Below, piece after piece: positions 45,846 to 59,174 of a stretch of 64,000 bases of DNA (position 1 is the first letter of the stretch; each line of letters begins with the position of its first letter). This DNA is from Pseudoscleropodium purum (Eukaryota > Streptophyta > Bryopsida > Hypnales > Brachytheciaceae). The stretch covers positions 6,696,001-6,760,000 of the forward strand of contig OZ017804.1 in the NCBI GenBank assembly GCA_963969395.1. Reading direction: 5' to 3'. The notes below the pieces were generated by a model. That model was not told the DNA's origin and did not search any database. It worked only from the letters and a program-made list of their open reading frames with translations. Made by a program: the position numbers and the translations under genes.

Positions 45846-47480
45846 GATATTTCTTCTAGAGTTATAACAAATTCATTTATGAATTTGAGACTCCTACTGT
45901 ATTACTCTTAAAAGATGTGTTAGTGTTATTGTGAAGTTTTTAATTAATCCAAAGAATTACAACAACTCATACCTACTGTATATGCAAAATACAATTGATT
46001 AAAAACACTAAATTCTTTCAGACAATTCAATCTACGTAGCCAAACAACTTGTTTGTTCAAATCAATTATATTTCATAACAATTCTTTAGCAGAACTCGTA
46101 CTCAAATAGGCCACTACAATAATTGTATATTATTGTATCTAGTCTTTCATATTTGCATTTCATGTCCAACATATATTTACAATTGAGAAAATTAATAGAA
46201 AAAATATAAAAATAAAGATATTTAAGAAGTATTTGTTTGGAAAAGTAATGCCTCAAATGATTCTCTATGTGAATCATAGAATTGTTTTTGGAAAAATGCG
46301 TTGATTACTTGATTTTGATTGTTGAAACAAATTGAACATTCAATGAAGTGACAATGGGGCACATTTGTCCAAAATCTTGATTTTTTCATTCAAAAATTAA
46401 CAAAAAACTTTCCAATAGTTGCAAGAGCCTAAATAAGCAAATTATAATTTGAAATTAGACATGAAAATGTGAATTCCTATTTCATTTTGGTTGGGACTAA
46501 AAACAATGAAGCAAAATTTTAAAACCTTTAAACTAAGTGTCCTATGCTTTTACGAATTGCAGAATATGATTATAATCTAACATGCAACATGTAAACAAAT
46601 TTTTATGAAGGGATTTTCCTTACTAAAAAGTTTCCTTTGATTATTCAATATTGCGACTGATGTCCTTCAATCAATCAGAACAACACTTACAAGATACTTC
46701 ATTGCAAATTGACTTTTAAACTTGAAGAGGTTGAAAAGGAAGCTCACTTAAGAGAGTTTCCGACTAAAGTGTTTCTTTTTGCTCCACAAATGTTATCCTT
46801 CACAGTTCACACCCTACCTTATAGAAACAATTCAAAAATTAGTTTATTTAGGTAGGGCAATTTCTTCATTCATGTGACAATTTTTTTTATGATTTTAGCT
46901 TTTAATCCCAATCTCTTAAAAAGAAATATAAAAATTTTCCATAATTTTCTTGCAATATTCTCAATTTTATTGAATTCAAACAAATCAATAATACTTTCCT
47001 TGGGTACAAACAATCTAATGAATCCTATAAGGCATATTGCGAATGTAGGAAAAAATTGAAAACTAAATGGATTCTACTAAACTAATAAGGTTAAGAAGGT
47101 GAATCACTTTTACAATGTATACAATTCATTATTATTAATATTATATGATTAATATTATGAAGTTCATATTCATGTATTTGTATATATAAAATATCAAGGC
47201 ATTAAAGATGTTTATAGATTGACATTTGGTACAGATGTACATTTATGAAAATGTTGAAAAACTAAATATATTTGGCATCCATCAAACAATGTTATTGTGA
47301 ATCTTAAATTGGTTTCCACATACTTTAACAATGAATATTATTGTTGTTTAGTTTTAATAAATAAAGATTAAATATTTGAAATCATGACTTTTGGAAGAGG
47401 ATTTCTATAAAAATCTTGAATTTCTTTGATGGCACACATTTAGTATTTCATACAGTTCATGGCAGTTATTCTAAAAATCA
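45846..47480. repeat. tandem ~2-kb repeat, unit 2
   Basis: Second copy of the unit at 43834-45843, somewhat shortened and diverged throughout by substitutions and small indels, which points to an old duplication. No hAT insert. Confidence 0.8.
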
Positions 47481-47769
47481 ATATTTTTTGTGAAAATACT
47501 ACCAACAATATACAAATATTTTTAGTATCAACTATCAAGGACATGCATGATTTTCATAAGTAAAGAATTTCAACTTAAGTATTATATAATTAATTTAATT
47601 TATTGTCTTAAATTTTAAAAAACAATGAAATTAAATGCCAATTTTAATTTTTGTTACTGGAGAAATTATTAAAATAAATTACAGATTGTTTCACATACCC
47701 AAATTCAATTTTAGTTTAAACTTGGTTGCATTACAAACCACCTACCTCAATTCTAAATGCAAATGGAAT

Positions 47770-48035
47770 TAAAAATTAACTAAAACTATGAATAAATAGA
47801 AATTAATAGAAATTAACAAAAATCAACAAAAAAAATTTAATTAATAGAAATTAATAGAAATTTTAAAATAAAAAACTAATAAAAAAGTGAAAGACCTTAA
47901 AAGATATTAAAATGAATCGAAAATAAAGAAAAAAAAATCAAACGAAATAAAAAAAATGAAAAAAATGAAATGGAATGGAATTAAATGAAATAAAATTAAT
48001 AGAAATTAATAGAAATTAATAGAGTAAACTACCAA
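47770..48035. repeat. A-rich low-complexity repeats
   Basis: Runs of an AATTAATAGAAATTAATAG-type motif and GAAAAAAATGAAAA-type motif. Likely slippage-driven; nothing coding. Confidence 0.8.
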
Positions 48036-48559
48036 CAATAAAATTTTTCTATTGATTAATTCCCACACTGAACTAAGGTAAGAGGTCCGTAAAGCACTTA
48101 GACTCTAGAATTGTTCACGTCCTAAAATGTACAATACCTATACATGCTACTTTTTCATTTAATCAGCAATGTACAAATAGTGTACATTTTAGGAGGTGGA
48201 CAATTTTAGAGCCCATTGCATTAGAACTTTAAAAATTCATAACTAATTCTAGAAAGCTCCAAAAATTATGAATCAACTTGGACTAGATGCCAATTTCACT
48301 TGTCTTTCAAGAATAATTTGTTGAAAAATATTTCAAGAAGTTTCTCCCTTCCCAAAATTAGTTTCAGCTCTTAAATGGGTATTTATGGACTGCTTACTTT
48401 ATTGTACAATCAATCAAACCTTCATCAACTCTTTCTTCTAACCACTACACAATATTGTCATCAAACCACTACTAACACAATACCGACAGTTTAAACCTTT
48501 CTGCACTCATTGATCTTAAATAGCCGTTAAAGAATTCTCTTTACATCCACTGATTTTTT

Positions 48560-49560
48560 TGGGCTTTTGTTGAGAAGAGCTTCAATAAGGTCACGACGGG
48601 CTTAGATAGAGAGCCTTGACAGCAACTTCAATTGGGAGCCTTGACAAGAGCTTGGTAGATTACATGACGGGAGCATGAAAGAGGTTTAACAGGAGCGACT
48701 ATGGAAAATCAACATTCAACATTTTATCTGGTGATTTTGTTGGGCATTGGTTGACAAGAGCTTTGACGGGGAGCTTAGACAGGGAGCTTTGATAGTAGGT
48801 TCGACCAAGAGCCTTGACACGAGCTTTGATAGATTAGAAGACGCAAGTAGCAAGGAGGTTTGATTGGAGCGACTAAGCAAACCATAAATCTAAACTAGAG
48901 CAACTAGAATCAGACAGGAGCTTCGAGCAATGGAAAAGAGCTTCAAACAATCTAAATTCAACAATATCGAAACTTTGACAGAACTTCGAAACAAGGCTTT
49001 GGAACAAGAGTTTTTAGTAGTAGATAGGAACTTCAAGTTGTGGAACAAGTGCTTCGAGCAATAGAGCAACGGCCAGAAATTCGATCAAGTGCTTCAAGTG
49101 GCCAAGAATTCAGTCAACAGACAGAAATTCAACAAGCAAGACAAATGCAAAAACAGCAAGACAGGCACTTTGAGCAATAGGGCTTTTAGCTATAGATAGG
49201 ACTTTGAGCTGTAGATGGGAGACAGGTGCTTCGAGTAGCAAGACTTCAAGCAGTGAACACGAGACATCAACATGAGCTTTGAACAATCTCAACCTCGACA
49301 GGAGCATCGCGTAGTGAATTGGAGCTCTGAGTAGTGAGAGCAGCAGATGAGCTTTCGAACCTCGAAGTCAATATATCGTCCTTGATTTTACACATTATGA
49401 ACAGTGAATCCCTCTGGACGGAGGGGTTCACTGTTCACGAAATACAACATTGTTGGAGACACCTTGGTGAATAGAGAACCCCTCCGCACGGAGGGATTCA
49501 TTGTTCACAATATACAACAACAATTAAAGAATTCAATAAATTAGGGTTCAGTGAAAGCAA
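48560..49560. repeat. degenerate array of GGAGCTTCGAGCA-like words and two hairpins
   Basis: From 48580 to 49350 words related to GAGCTT(C/T)GA(A/G)CA and AGCCTTGACA recur irregularly every 20-60 bp. They are followed by two related palindromes: 49397-49438 (AACAGTGAATCCCTC / GAGGGGTTCACTGTT) and 49464-49508 (GAACCCCTC / GAGGGATTC). No protein frame is plausible. Such arrays and paired hairpins can occur in LTRs or satellite-like DNA; I cannot decide which. Confidence 0.55.
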
Positions 49561-49599
49561 AAAAAATTACAATTTATACTCCAAGAGTGTGCTTGAGAG

Positions 49600-49765
49600 A
49601 AGGTGCCATGCAACAAACTTCCAATTGTGAGAGATTACCTCGATAGGCTGCAGCTTGAGAAAAATCACCTCGTCTTCAATTTCAAAGAAACGCCCTTTCT
49701 GACTTCTGCTTGAGAGAAATTGCCCTTCCTGACTTTTGCTTGAGAAAAATCGCCGTGACAATGAT
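49600..49765. repeat. short ~39-bp degenerate tandem repeat
   Basis: CTTGAGA(G/A)AAAT.(G/A)CC plus CC(T/C)TTC.TGACTT.TGCTTGAG repeats at least twice between 49660 and 49755. Possibly part of the same element as the preceding array. Confidence 0.5.
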
Positions 49766-49959
49766 CAGAGAAAGCGCTACAGTGACATCCAGAAACTGCG
49801 ACCTAGGAAGTGCACAAACCCGCAATAAACCTTGACAATCAAAACTATGATAACTGGTTATATGTAGTTGGACAGATAAGGAAGGTCCTTCCTCCCTAGA
49901 ACATAGACTTTTCAACACATTGTGGGACTACATTTTCTTACTTTCAACATTTTTAACTT

Positions 49960-52215
49960 TAATTTTTTGCACTATAGAGTTTTGAGCTTTAAATCTTTAT
50001 AGTATAGAATTGTTTTGAGAGTCTAGAAAGATAAATAAAAATTCAAAAAAACTTAATTTCTATTTTTTCAAAATTTGTTAAGTGGAAGTTAGTGTGAGAT
50101 AGAAGGAAAATTTAAATTATTAATATCTCTAAAATGGAATGAAAATGCACTAATCCCATTGGTGAGATTGTTCTGGCAAGCACAATAAACCATATGAAAC
50201 TTTTTTGGTAGCAAAAATAGTATAAATTGCATTCAAAAATGAATCCCACAAGTTATTTTTTCAAGAAGATGCTCTAATTGCCCGACAAACAAGATTGTCC
50301 ATAATTTTCTCATAAATAATCCAAATGTAATGAATCAAAATTTTCTATATGCACAAAAATATAATCTATGAGGAAAAAAAAATTTAATTAAAAATTAAGA
50401 TTTTTGAAATTTTTTGGGCTCCCCCCTATCCCCTGGTTTTGAGCTTATGTATGCATAACTTTTATTCTTGGGCACTAATTGGAAAAGAAATTATATTCCC
50501 ACAAAGCTAATCAAATTTCCTAGGTTCAAAAAATCAGGAAATAATTTCAGCCTATAGGTACTTGTCCAAAATCCCATTTGTCCTCTATAGGGACAATGGT
50601 CCTTAAGAGATTAAATTCCTAATAACACAATATGGTGTGATTTTCATTCATAGTTAAAACTATAGATTGTTCTATTATATATTGTAATTGATATAATCTT
50701 ACTTCCACCTTTAGTTTTGATTTTAAAAATACTAAATTAATAAATCAAATAAAAAGATAAATGTCATTTGATAGTTGAATATGACTTCAAGGTGTTTGAT
50801 GAGTCTATTAATTGTGTAAAAAATATTCATGCTAATCTCTATTGCTACTCTTACCTTCCGAAAAAGTTTCAAATAATTGGGATTGTTTTTGCTATTTGTA
50901 CTCATTTATATTCAATTCTTGCAACAAAATGATAACAATTATAAATTTTCATGAAACAAATAGCAATTTCTCAAATTCATATAGAAATTAGAATTTTAAG
51001 TAGTAAAACTACCAGATTGTTGTTTCAACACAACCAAAAAGGCTAAAATGAGCTCAAATAAGAAGTTTGACCATTTCATAATGGATCAAGTCCTTATGGA
51101 GTTAAATGCATCCATCTCTTTAATTGCATGTTGTGTGTGTAATGTTTAATGTATGAAAAAGAAGTACGTACAATGTACATTTCAAGAGGTAGACACTTCT
51201 AGAACCTTATTTTTTTTTTGGGAGTGTATTTTTTTACTATCACTTTGACTTCGGTTCTTCCCATGGAATTGTACATGGAATCTTTCATCTTAAACCTCTA
51301 TCTTTCATCTATAAGCAACAAACATCTACGTGAACAATTGAAGTATATACTAGATGTCAATGTACGTAGTCACTAATGATTTGCCTTTTATTGTTTACAA
51401 ACAATCAAAGTTAGAAAGTGTAATATTTTGTTTTTAGATAAGTGTAGACATTGTACTTGGGAAATTTACAATTTATTTATAGCATGTGCAAATAATGAAT
51501 GTTATAGTATATTGGAATGTTATTCTAATAACCAAAAAGATTGCCTACAAAATTACTTTTTGTATACAAGTAAATTTACTTGGTAGTAATTTAGTGGCAT
51601 TTGTAGGTAAGCACATCTAAACATGTATAGTGAAGATTGCTTCAATGTCTATGAGGTACCTAAAATGGAGATTAATATTAGAAATTTAACTTTATTTGTA
51701 AGGATACAGCATTGGAGATTTTCATACTTCCCGTGGCATCTCAACATATCAAAAGAATCATAAAGGCTTCATCTTCATTCTAAAATTCAAGGTTTCATCC
51801 TTTTTGCCTCCCATTCCTTCTAATCATGTTTTTATTATTGTAATTTTTATGAAATTCATAAATGGAAGCATTTCTTGAAATCTTACAATATTGTAAGACA
51901 TATTGAACTTCAAAGTCAAAAATGTTGTGTTCCTTTTGTATTGTGAGAGTACATCAAGCATTAAAAGCATATATTTTTATATATTTTTACTAATTACAAG
52001 TACGCATAGCAAAAAAGAAACAAATATTTATTATCAATAAATCTTTATGTTTTCTATATGTATTGTTTTCCTATGAAAATAATATGCCATCCCTATTTAC
52101 TTTTGCTAGATTGGATTTGTAGATTAAGTATAGTTCAACGATTTTGTTTTTATACACTTTAAACTTAAATTTATATTTTTAAATGGTTGTAATTGCTTTT
52201 CAATACTAATGAAGG
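49960..52215. other. AT-rich intergenic stretch
   Basis: No gene or clear element was seen. Frames are short. Confidence 0.4.
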
Positions 52216-52220
52216 TATTA

Positions 52221-52402
52221 ACGGATATTTCATTAAAATGGCGGTATTCCACAAACTTGGCACTTTTCGGTTAAGGGTGTGCGTTCTAAATTGTATATTT
52301 GTCCTAAAGTTTAGAGTTTCAGGGTCTAAAATCTACAACACTCGTGTAGAAAATTCATGGAAAAATGCCAAAGGAATGCCGCCATTTTAATGAAATATCT
52401 GT
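52221..52402. mobile_element. 182-bp Tourist-like MITE with TTA target duplication
   Basis: TTA lies at 52218-52220 and 52403-52405. The left end ACGGATATTTCATTAAAATG and the reverse complement of the right end ACAGATATTTCATTAAAATG match at 19 of 20 positions, continuing through GCGG(T/C)ATTCC to about 30 bp. No coding sequence. The 3-bp TTA target fits PIF/Harbinger mobilisation. Confidence 0.85.
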
Positions 52403-52409
52403 TTATTGT

Positions 52410-53470
52410 AGCTTCCTCTGTATAGTTTCTAGCGCACTTGAAAATTTAGAATATATACTGGATATAAAAAATTCATTGTGGTTAGAAGTGGAATATCTAT
52501 AACAAAGTTTCTACAAATACTTAGGAATTTGGTAGAAAACAAAGTGGGTGTATTTTTTTTCCTAGACTCTCAAATGAATTCCATATCATAAAATAAATAT
52601 AAAATATAAAATATAAAATAATGAAGTTTCTAAACAAAAAATTGTAGTTGGAAAAGGTGCCCAAAAATTTAATTCCTTCAATGCTTTAAATGCAAATATC
52701 TTACAATGTATAGAAGGAAAGTTTGTGAAATTTCACCCATGCATTTTCATAATAATGTAGTACACAATAGAAGTTAAATATGCCAATAAAGAAATTTTAA
52801 ATTTTTTTGGCTCTTTGCTATAGAAATGATAGTGTCAAGTGTTTTTTCATATACAAGAGGACTTGGGACTTCAAGAGTCCCCTTCATTGACAACAAAAAT
52901 ATGAAGAGATGTAGTGACCTTTAATTGAATTTGTTTACTCACAAATATATGAAAGGACAAATAGTGACAATTAAGCCGGTTTCATTCATTGTAGGTGCAA
53001 ATTAAATCTAGACATTGTAATAGATTGTGAGGTGATTGAAATAGAAGGTGAGGGCATATTGTTGTGACTTACAATTCATTGCTATAGTTCATAAATAGAA
53101 GCATTACATGAGTTTTTTATATTCTACTTCTTTACAAGTGAGGGAATTTAAGAAAATAAAATAGCGCATTTGAAGGAAAATAATATGAATTGGAAGTATG
53201 TAAAGGCAACTTTCATACCATTAAGGAAACATCAAAATAAAAGGTGTGCTTCATAAAAATATTATGGAATGTACTCTTCAATCCTTCATGCATACCTTTA
53301 TTAACTATGCATAATGTTATTTGAACAATTTATCTACAGAACATGTATTCAACATGTATTCAACATTTATATCTCTTTTTAAGCATTGATGTATTGAAGA
53401 CATACAATCGCAAATACAAGACAAGTTATGACCATGTCAAAAGTGCTTGAGCAGACTTTGATTGAAGAAA
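52410..53470. other. AT-rich intergenic stretch
   Basis: Nothing recognised; may contain the left end of the DUF7869-type element that follows. Confidence 0.35.
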
Positions 53471-53473
53471 ATG

Positions 53474-56400
53474 GTAGCGGAAGCATTTGGAAGTCCACTA
53501 GTTTTCAATGCCTTGGGCACTTTGGTGTTTGCAACAAAATGAAGGAGCATAGGAGAAAGGCTTGCACGTGTGGTTAGAGCAAGACTTTTCCAAGAGGATG
53601 ACCATCAACCTATCAATGGAGTCTCTCAAGATGCAAATGAGATGGTGCAACTTCTTAGGGATGATGGTATTGCAATGGTAGTTTTTATGGTGGATAGGAG
53701 TTTTACATGTGGTATCGAACTCCACCAAATGAAGATACGTCCTTTTGAAATTGCGGTATGTATTACACATGTTGTAGAAGAAATAGAATAGGTTAGTGAG
53801 GTGGTGGAAAAATTATTAGGTGATTGTTTAGGGAAGGTCATACAATGGCATCGATCTTTTATCTGTTGGGCACATCCTTCAGAAGTAAGGACAACAACTA
53901 CTATTCCAAGGGAGGAGCCAAATTTCTCCTTTCTTCTTGTTCCAACACCGCAATTTGATTTTCACGATGCAAAGGAGAGTGCTAGCAATTCTAATGTGAC
54001 ACCGCCAATTCTTAGTGAAAGAAGCACAACTAGAAGAAATTCTCCTATAATACCAAGATTTGAAGTGAACACTCCTAATGTAATAATAGTAGAAGGAATG
54101 CCTACGATTTCACCAAGGAGGAAGTATTCAATGAAAAATTGGAAGGCTAGAATGAGAACTCTAAGAGAGCAAGGGGAGTTAGCTAGTCAAAAAGTTACTC
54201 TTGGAAGTGTTCTCTATACAAAGGAGAAAGGAGCATGTAAATGAAATTGTTTACATGACGTTGATGCAAAATATACATTAAATCAACAATATATGGCTTA
54301 GGGTCAAGAGTACAAAGCGAGGGCTATGTGGATAATGCAAATGCTCAATGCTTTCTACACTCATACAAAGGGGCCAATAAGAGACAAATATGTGACAAAG
54401 TTAGACGACGTAGTGGTCTGTAATGCATGCTACACTACGGCGTTGGGATATTCCTAGAGGCGTTTCAAGCAATTGAAGATAGCACATGTTGTATACGGTA
54501 AAGTAGTAGCCATTCATGGAAACACATGTCAGGGGAAGGAAAGTGTAAAAATGTTAGCTGCTAGAGAGAGCTTAGATGTTTTTGTGAAGGAAGCTGGAGA
54601 TCAACAATCCCATCGTCGTTATGAAGAAAAATGGACAAAAGGTGTTACCATTAATTTTTTGCCTATGAATACAAGCAAGTTGAATGTCTTTCAGTATGTG
54701 AATGAAGAAGTGAAGAAACTAGTGGATGGGTTGGAATTATCAATGAGCTCATTTCATTGACTTTGGCAAGAAGAATTCCCGCATGTGCAAATCCCACTGT
54801 ATTCTAGATTTTCAAAGTGCTATCATTGTTGGGTGTATAAGTGTGGAATGGAATCCATGACAAATGCAACAATGAAGGGGAAGATAAAAGAATTGTTCAT
54901 TGTGCACATCTGAATTCAAATGGAGGAGAGGCAAGATTATTGGTTGTTCAAGAGATTTGCAATCATTACTCTAGATATATTTATGTATTTGATTGTAGGT
55001 GGTATGGATCAAAATACAACTATGATACCGAAAATGAGGCAAACTATGAAAAACATCAAATCTTGATTTATGAAGACTCACTTGTGTAGCATACTTGTTC
55101 ATGGAGTCAGCTTCTACATAGATGTGTGGATAGATGCTTACCACAAGCACGATAGCAATTAAGTCATAACGTCAGTGATGAATGTAATATGCGACGTAAA
55201 GCGAAGGAAAGGATCATTGCCACCAATGTTGAGGATTCAAGCATATAACACCACGAGGGAGAACAAAAACATCTACATGTTTGCCATGTGTGTTGCATTA
55301 GTTGGGCATGGTTTCTTTAAGGAAGTGCGTCTTTTTTTTTTTTTATTGTAGGGCATATTCACAAGGACATTGATTAGAGATTCAATGTCATTTCAAACGT
55401 GTTGAAGAAAAAAGACATTAATACATTGGAAGAGATGTTGCAACTAGTAGAGAAAGGAATATCATATACAAAGGCTTTTGTGAGTGTTCACAAACTAGAG
55501 CACGTTCGCAATTGTAAAGCATTTATCACACCTCATTTGCTACGAGGGGGAGAGCAATTGATAGGCATAACATTTCCACAACATATGAGGTTTTACATGG
55601 AAGATGGTTTGGTATGTGTTCAACACAAACATTTCAATTCAAACGAGTGGAGCCCAACAAGAGGACATTTGTGTTTGAATTCACTACCAAGTGAAGCTGA
55701 GAAGTTAAAGCTTGCCCAAGTATTTGCTATTGATCAAAGAGAGTTGAAAGCATTGGACGAGTTCATTGCATATAAAAAGAAGTTGGTGTTGAGAGGCATT
55801 GACCCAATCAAGAATATGGAAGTTTTGGACAAAACCTCTCAATTCAAAGAGTATTTAGAGAATTTTCCACAATCAAATAGAGAGGGCATCTGTAATTTAC
55901 CATTTTGGCCTAGTGATATCTTGAACCAAAATGAGGATGACAATATTGTTTCAAATGGAAAAAGAGGTCTAAATTCAAGTGAAACAACCAATGTAGACAA
56001 GAGCAAAATAGGTAGTACAACCATTGAATTGATAATGTCAACAATGCCTAATCCAAAGAGGAGGGGGTATTTTGGACCTTGCAAAGATAGACCTCCACAA
56101 GAAGGATCTTGAAGAGCGATTGGAGAGAGGACAAAAGGCAAAAATAATGAATTAACACTTGAAGTAGTAAGAGATGCAAATGAAGATCCTTTTCCATCGT
56201 TCAATCCAAAGAACAATGTCATTGTAGGCCAATTTGTAGCTTTTATTGTAGAGTTGAGGGAAATAAGAGGAGGAGTACCTTTCTATGTAGGAAAGGTGTT
56301 GGAATTTGGTCAAGGGAGGTGAGCTTCAAAAATGAAAATCTTATAGTACTAGCCTACTATGAGACCCGAAGCGGAAGAAGTTGGTAGTAATAGAGTGAGG

Positions 56401-56640
56401 TACACGAATTGCATGGATTCTACATGGGAACCGTTTGGTGAGAGGTTTGTGTAGATTGAGAAGGAAGCCACTATATATTCATGGATGGATGTCCCTTATT
56501 GAGGGAGAAGTGGTCATAAAGTAGGTTCAAACATTATAATATATAGTGTACAAACTGAAGAGATAGTGATAATTCCAGTAGAGGCTAAACCGCATCTTCT
56601 AGAGTACTTAGCAATGTAGATGGAGGACTTAGATGACGAA
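53474..56640 (+). pseudogene. DUF7869-type (RNase H-fold) transposase relic
   Basis: One frame runs with stops from about 53474 to 55340, then shifts at a poly-T tract (55331-55346) to a frame open to 56112. Key pieces: IRDKYVTKLDDVVVCNACY, YGKVVAIHGNTCQGK, FPHVQIPLYSRFSKC, VGGMDQNTTMIPK, then WIDAYHKHDSN, IQAYNTTRENKN, GHIHKDID and ITPHLLRGGEQLIG. From memory this order matches plant and invertebrate transposase-like proteins listed under DUF7869, whose acidic sites lie in DGMDQ, LQxDN and GHTHEDID. Here the first Asp is Gly and the second is Tyr, so catalysis is lost; stops interrupt the frame at many places. C-terminal parts (FYVGKVLEF, about 56281) fit the family tail. No terminal repeats were found. 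Confidence 0.7.
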
Positions 56641-57175
56641 TGTTTGCGTACTGATTTGAATATGTATTAGAAAAGTATCATATTATGTCATGCGCAATTG
56701 ACTATGTAGTTGTAGGCATGTAGACGTAATTCAATGAGAAACGCAAAATAATATGCCTTAGAAGTAGTATGGAGTAGAAAGTGTACAAAGTTTTTGTGAA
56801 GTAAATCAGAATTTTGTATCAACATGACAAACATTTTTAACCAAATTTCTCATGCAAAGAGTGAAGTGATACTTTCAAAAATTTGCCCCCCTTTAATATT
56901 TGTATTTTTCAATTTTAGATGGTGTACAAGCCAAGTGCAAAAATGTCTAATTCGGTGTTCCATGAGAATTCACAACTTTAATCATAATTAGGATTTTCAA
57001 CAACCCATTGCCTAAAAAATTGTTGTCTTAAGATTCCTCCTTAACATTTTGTTTGTTGTCCTTCTACATGCACATGTAATCTTTCATTTCCAAATCCAAC
57101 TAGTGGATCTCTTTATAAACCTGCATTAGTTACATTAGGCTCTAGTTGGTTCAATATATTACAATAATTGTGTAA

Positions 57176-58290
57176 CTAAGAACATGTTGTTGTGACTCTA
57201 GTGCCTTCGTCCACTTTAGAATTAAAATGCTTCAAAATTCTCCATCTATTCTTTAATGTGTCAAATGCTTGCTCAATCACATATCTTCCAAAATTCATAG
57301 ACTTGTCAAATTGTTTCTTGTACATATTATTAGGGGCCTTCCAAATTTTCATCAAATAGGTGCCAATCGGATAGGCAACATCTCTAATCAAAATAGGAGT
57401 ACATTGAACACCTCCAACCTCAATTATGGGTTCTTGCAAAAAAATAAATTTCAAATCCTTGTACAAATTCAAAACTTTGAATAAGCCACCATCATGCACT
57501 CCTTTAGGTTATCTTACACACACAATCCAAAAAATCTTTTGTCAATCGCATACTATTTGTAATACAATTGAGTTGAATTTTTTTCCTATTGAAAAAATTT
57601 GTAGCTACTAAAGTCACTCTCCTACTTGGATTCTCTACTAACGGTATGTGTGTTCCATCAATTGCTCCACAAATGTTCGGCAACTCATAATTTCTTCAAA
57701 ACTCAATATGATGCTATCAAGCCAATTTCCACTTTGAATACTAATGTAGTGACTAAATAATTTTTTTTGTTAGTAAGTATGTCATATATAATGTCAACAT
57801 ACTTTCTAATGGTTGAAACTCCAACCTTAAAACGATCGCTCATGTGCTCCGGACTATAACCATGTGCAAATCTATAAATCACACATGTCACTATTTTTTT
57901 TATTTCCATTTGGAGCTTCACTTGATTCACACACCTATTTCTCAATAAATGAGTCAACATATTTAACAAATTATCAAATGCATCATAACTCATTCTATAA
58001 AAAAGTTTGAACTTATTGTTGTGCATTTCATTACTTGATTTCTATAATACCATTCCTACAAAGTTTTAATGTATTGCTTGCCTAGTCTCTATCCAAAAGA
58101 GGTGTAAAGCATTTGCTTTCTTCGTTGTACCCAACAGAAATAGCAATGGAAGAAAATGAAAACCTATTGAAGTTTCAAGCACCTCATGAGCCTTTGATTT
58201 ATAAATGAAGAAGTTTTTCATTGTCATAGAGAGTATTATCCACATTAGCACAACTTGAGTGCAAAAAGAGGGCTCCATATTCACTTACAA
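57176..58290 (-). pseudogene. PIF/Harbinger transposase relic, ALP1/HARBI1-like
   Basis: Minus strand, mostly one frame from 58284 to 57510. It contains FYRMSYDAFDNLLNMLT, then VIYRFAHGYSPEHMSDRF, VGVSTIRKYVDI and NICGAIDGTHIPL (first catalytic Asp). After a frameshift near 57510 come HDGGLFKVLNLYKDLKF, DVAYPIGTYLMK (second Asp) and VIEQAFDTLKNRWRILKH (catalytic Glu). This is the D-D-E order of plant ALP1-like Harbinger transposases. Stops at 58066-58068, near 58044 and at 57703-57705, plus the frameshift, inactivate it. It belongs to a different branch from the Harbinger element at 59.7-63.6 kb, whose motif is GSLDCMHW. Confidence 0.88.
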
Positions 58291-58294
58291 AACT

Positions 58295-59170
58295 CTTTCA
58301 AATCGTTTCAAAAAATGAAATTGAAATCTCAAGACCCATAGATGAAAGAACTATAAAAATTTGACACCAAACACAAAATGTAAGTCCAAGAAATCACCTA
58401 AACCTTTTCCACAACCTTTCACTACCATATGCAAAAAAAATAAACATACCAAGATATTTACTCTCAAACTTCAATGTCTCCTAAGGTTTCTAAAACTGCC
58501 CTCCCAAACTTCAATCAATACTCCTAGTGATTGAATCTCTAAATCCCTGCAGTAGAGATAGAAAGAGGTTGCTTTCTTTTCATTGCAAGTAAACTGCTGA
58601 TAGGAGAGACAAAGAGAGGTTGGAATTCACCTGCAGCCAAGTGGTGGAGTTGGGCCGAGTGAAAACCTACTCTAGAAAAGTACTCGGCAATTGCAAGGGG
58701 TGACTTGGTGACTTTGAGGTGGAACCTACAACAACCTATTCGGAGGTGAACAAGGTCCCAATGGAGATGCATGTGCGTTGGCCTATTGATCAAGATAATA
58801 TTTAGTATTTATCCTTCCAATTTCACCTATTAATTAACCTTGTAAGGACAAGGCCCCCATGACCAAGGTAGTCTCCAAAATTCTTTGATTGTTGAACCAA
58901 TAGGTGTATTCTCTTTCTCTACAATTAACAATGAAATCATCCATTAGACTATTTTGGTCTATAGCATCCTTACAGAGTTAACCCTGTAAGGACGGGCCGG
59001 TCTCCAAAGAAATCATCGTTTTCTAATATCATGGGAAAGTATTCATTGGAAGTCAAACTACTATAGAAGATGTTCCCTTTTCACAACAAAACTCCAAGAA
59101 TGAATAGTTACACTTCTATCCTATACAGGAGAATTGTTTGTCATCCATTGGACACTTAGTGTCCACGGTG
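58295..59170. other. spacer without a supported gene
   Basis: AT-rich. GTAAGGAC(A/G)(A/G)G occurs twice near 58840 and 58990, and GGACAAGGCCCCC / GGACGGGCC words suggest MITE debris; no complete element was recognised. Confidence 0.35.
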
Positions 59171-59174
59171 GCCT

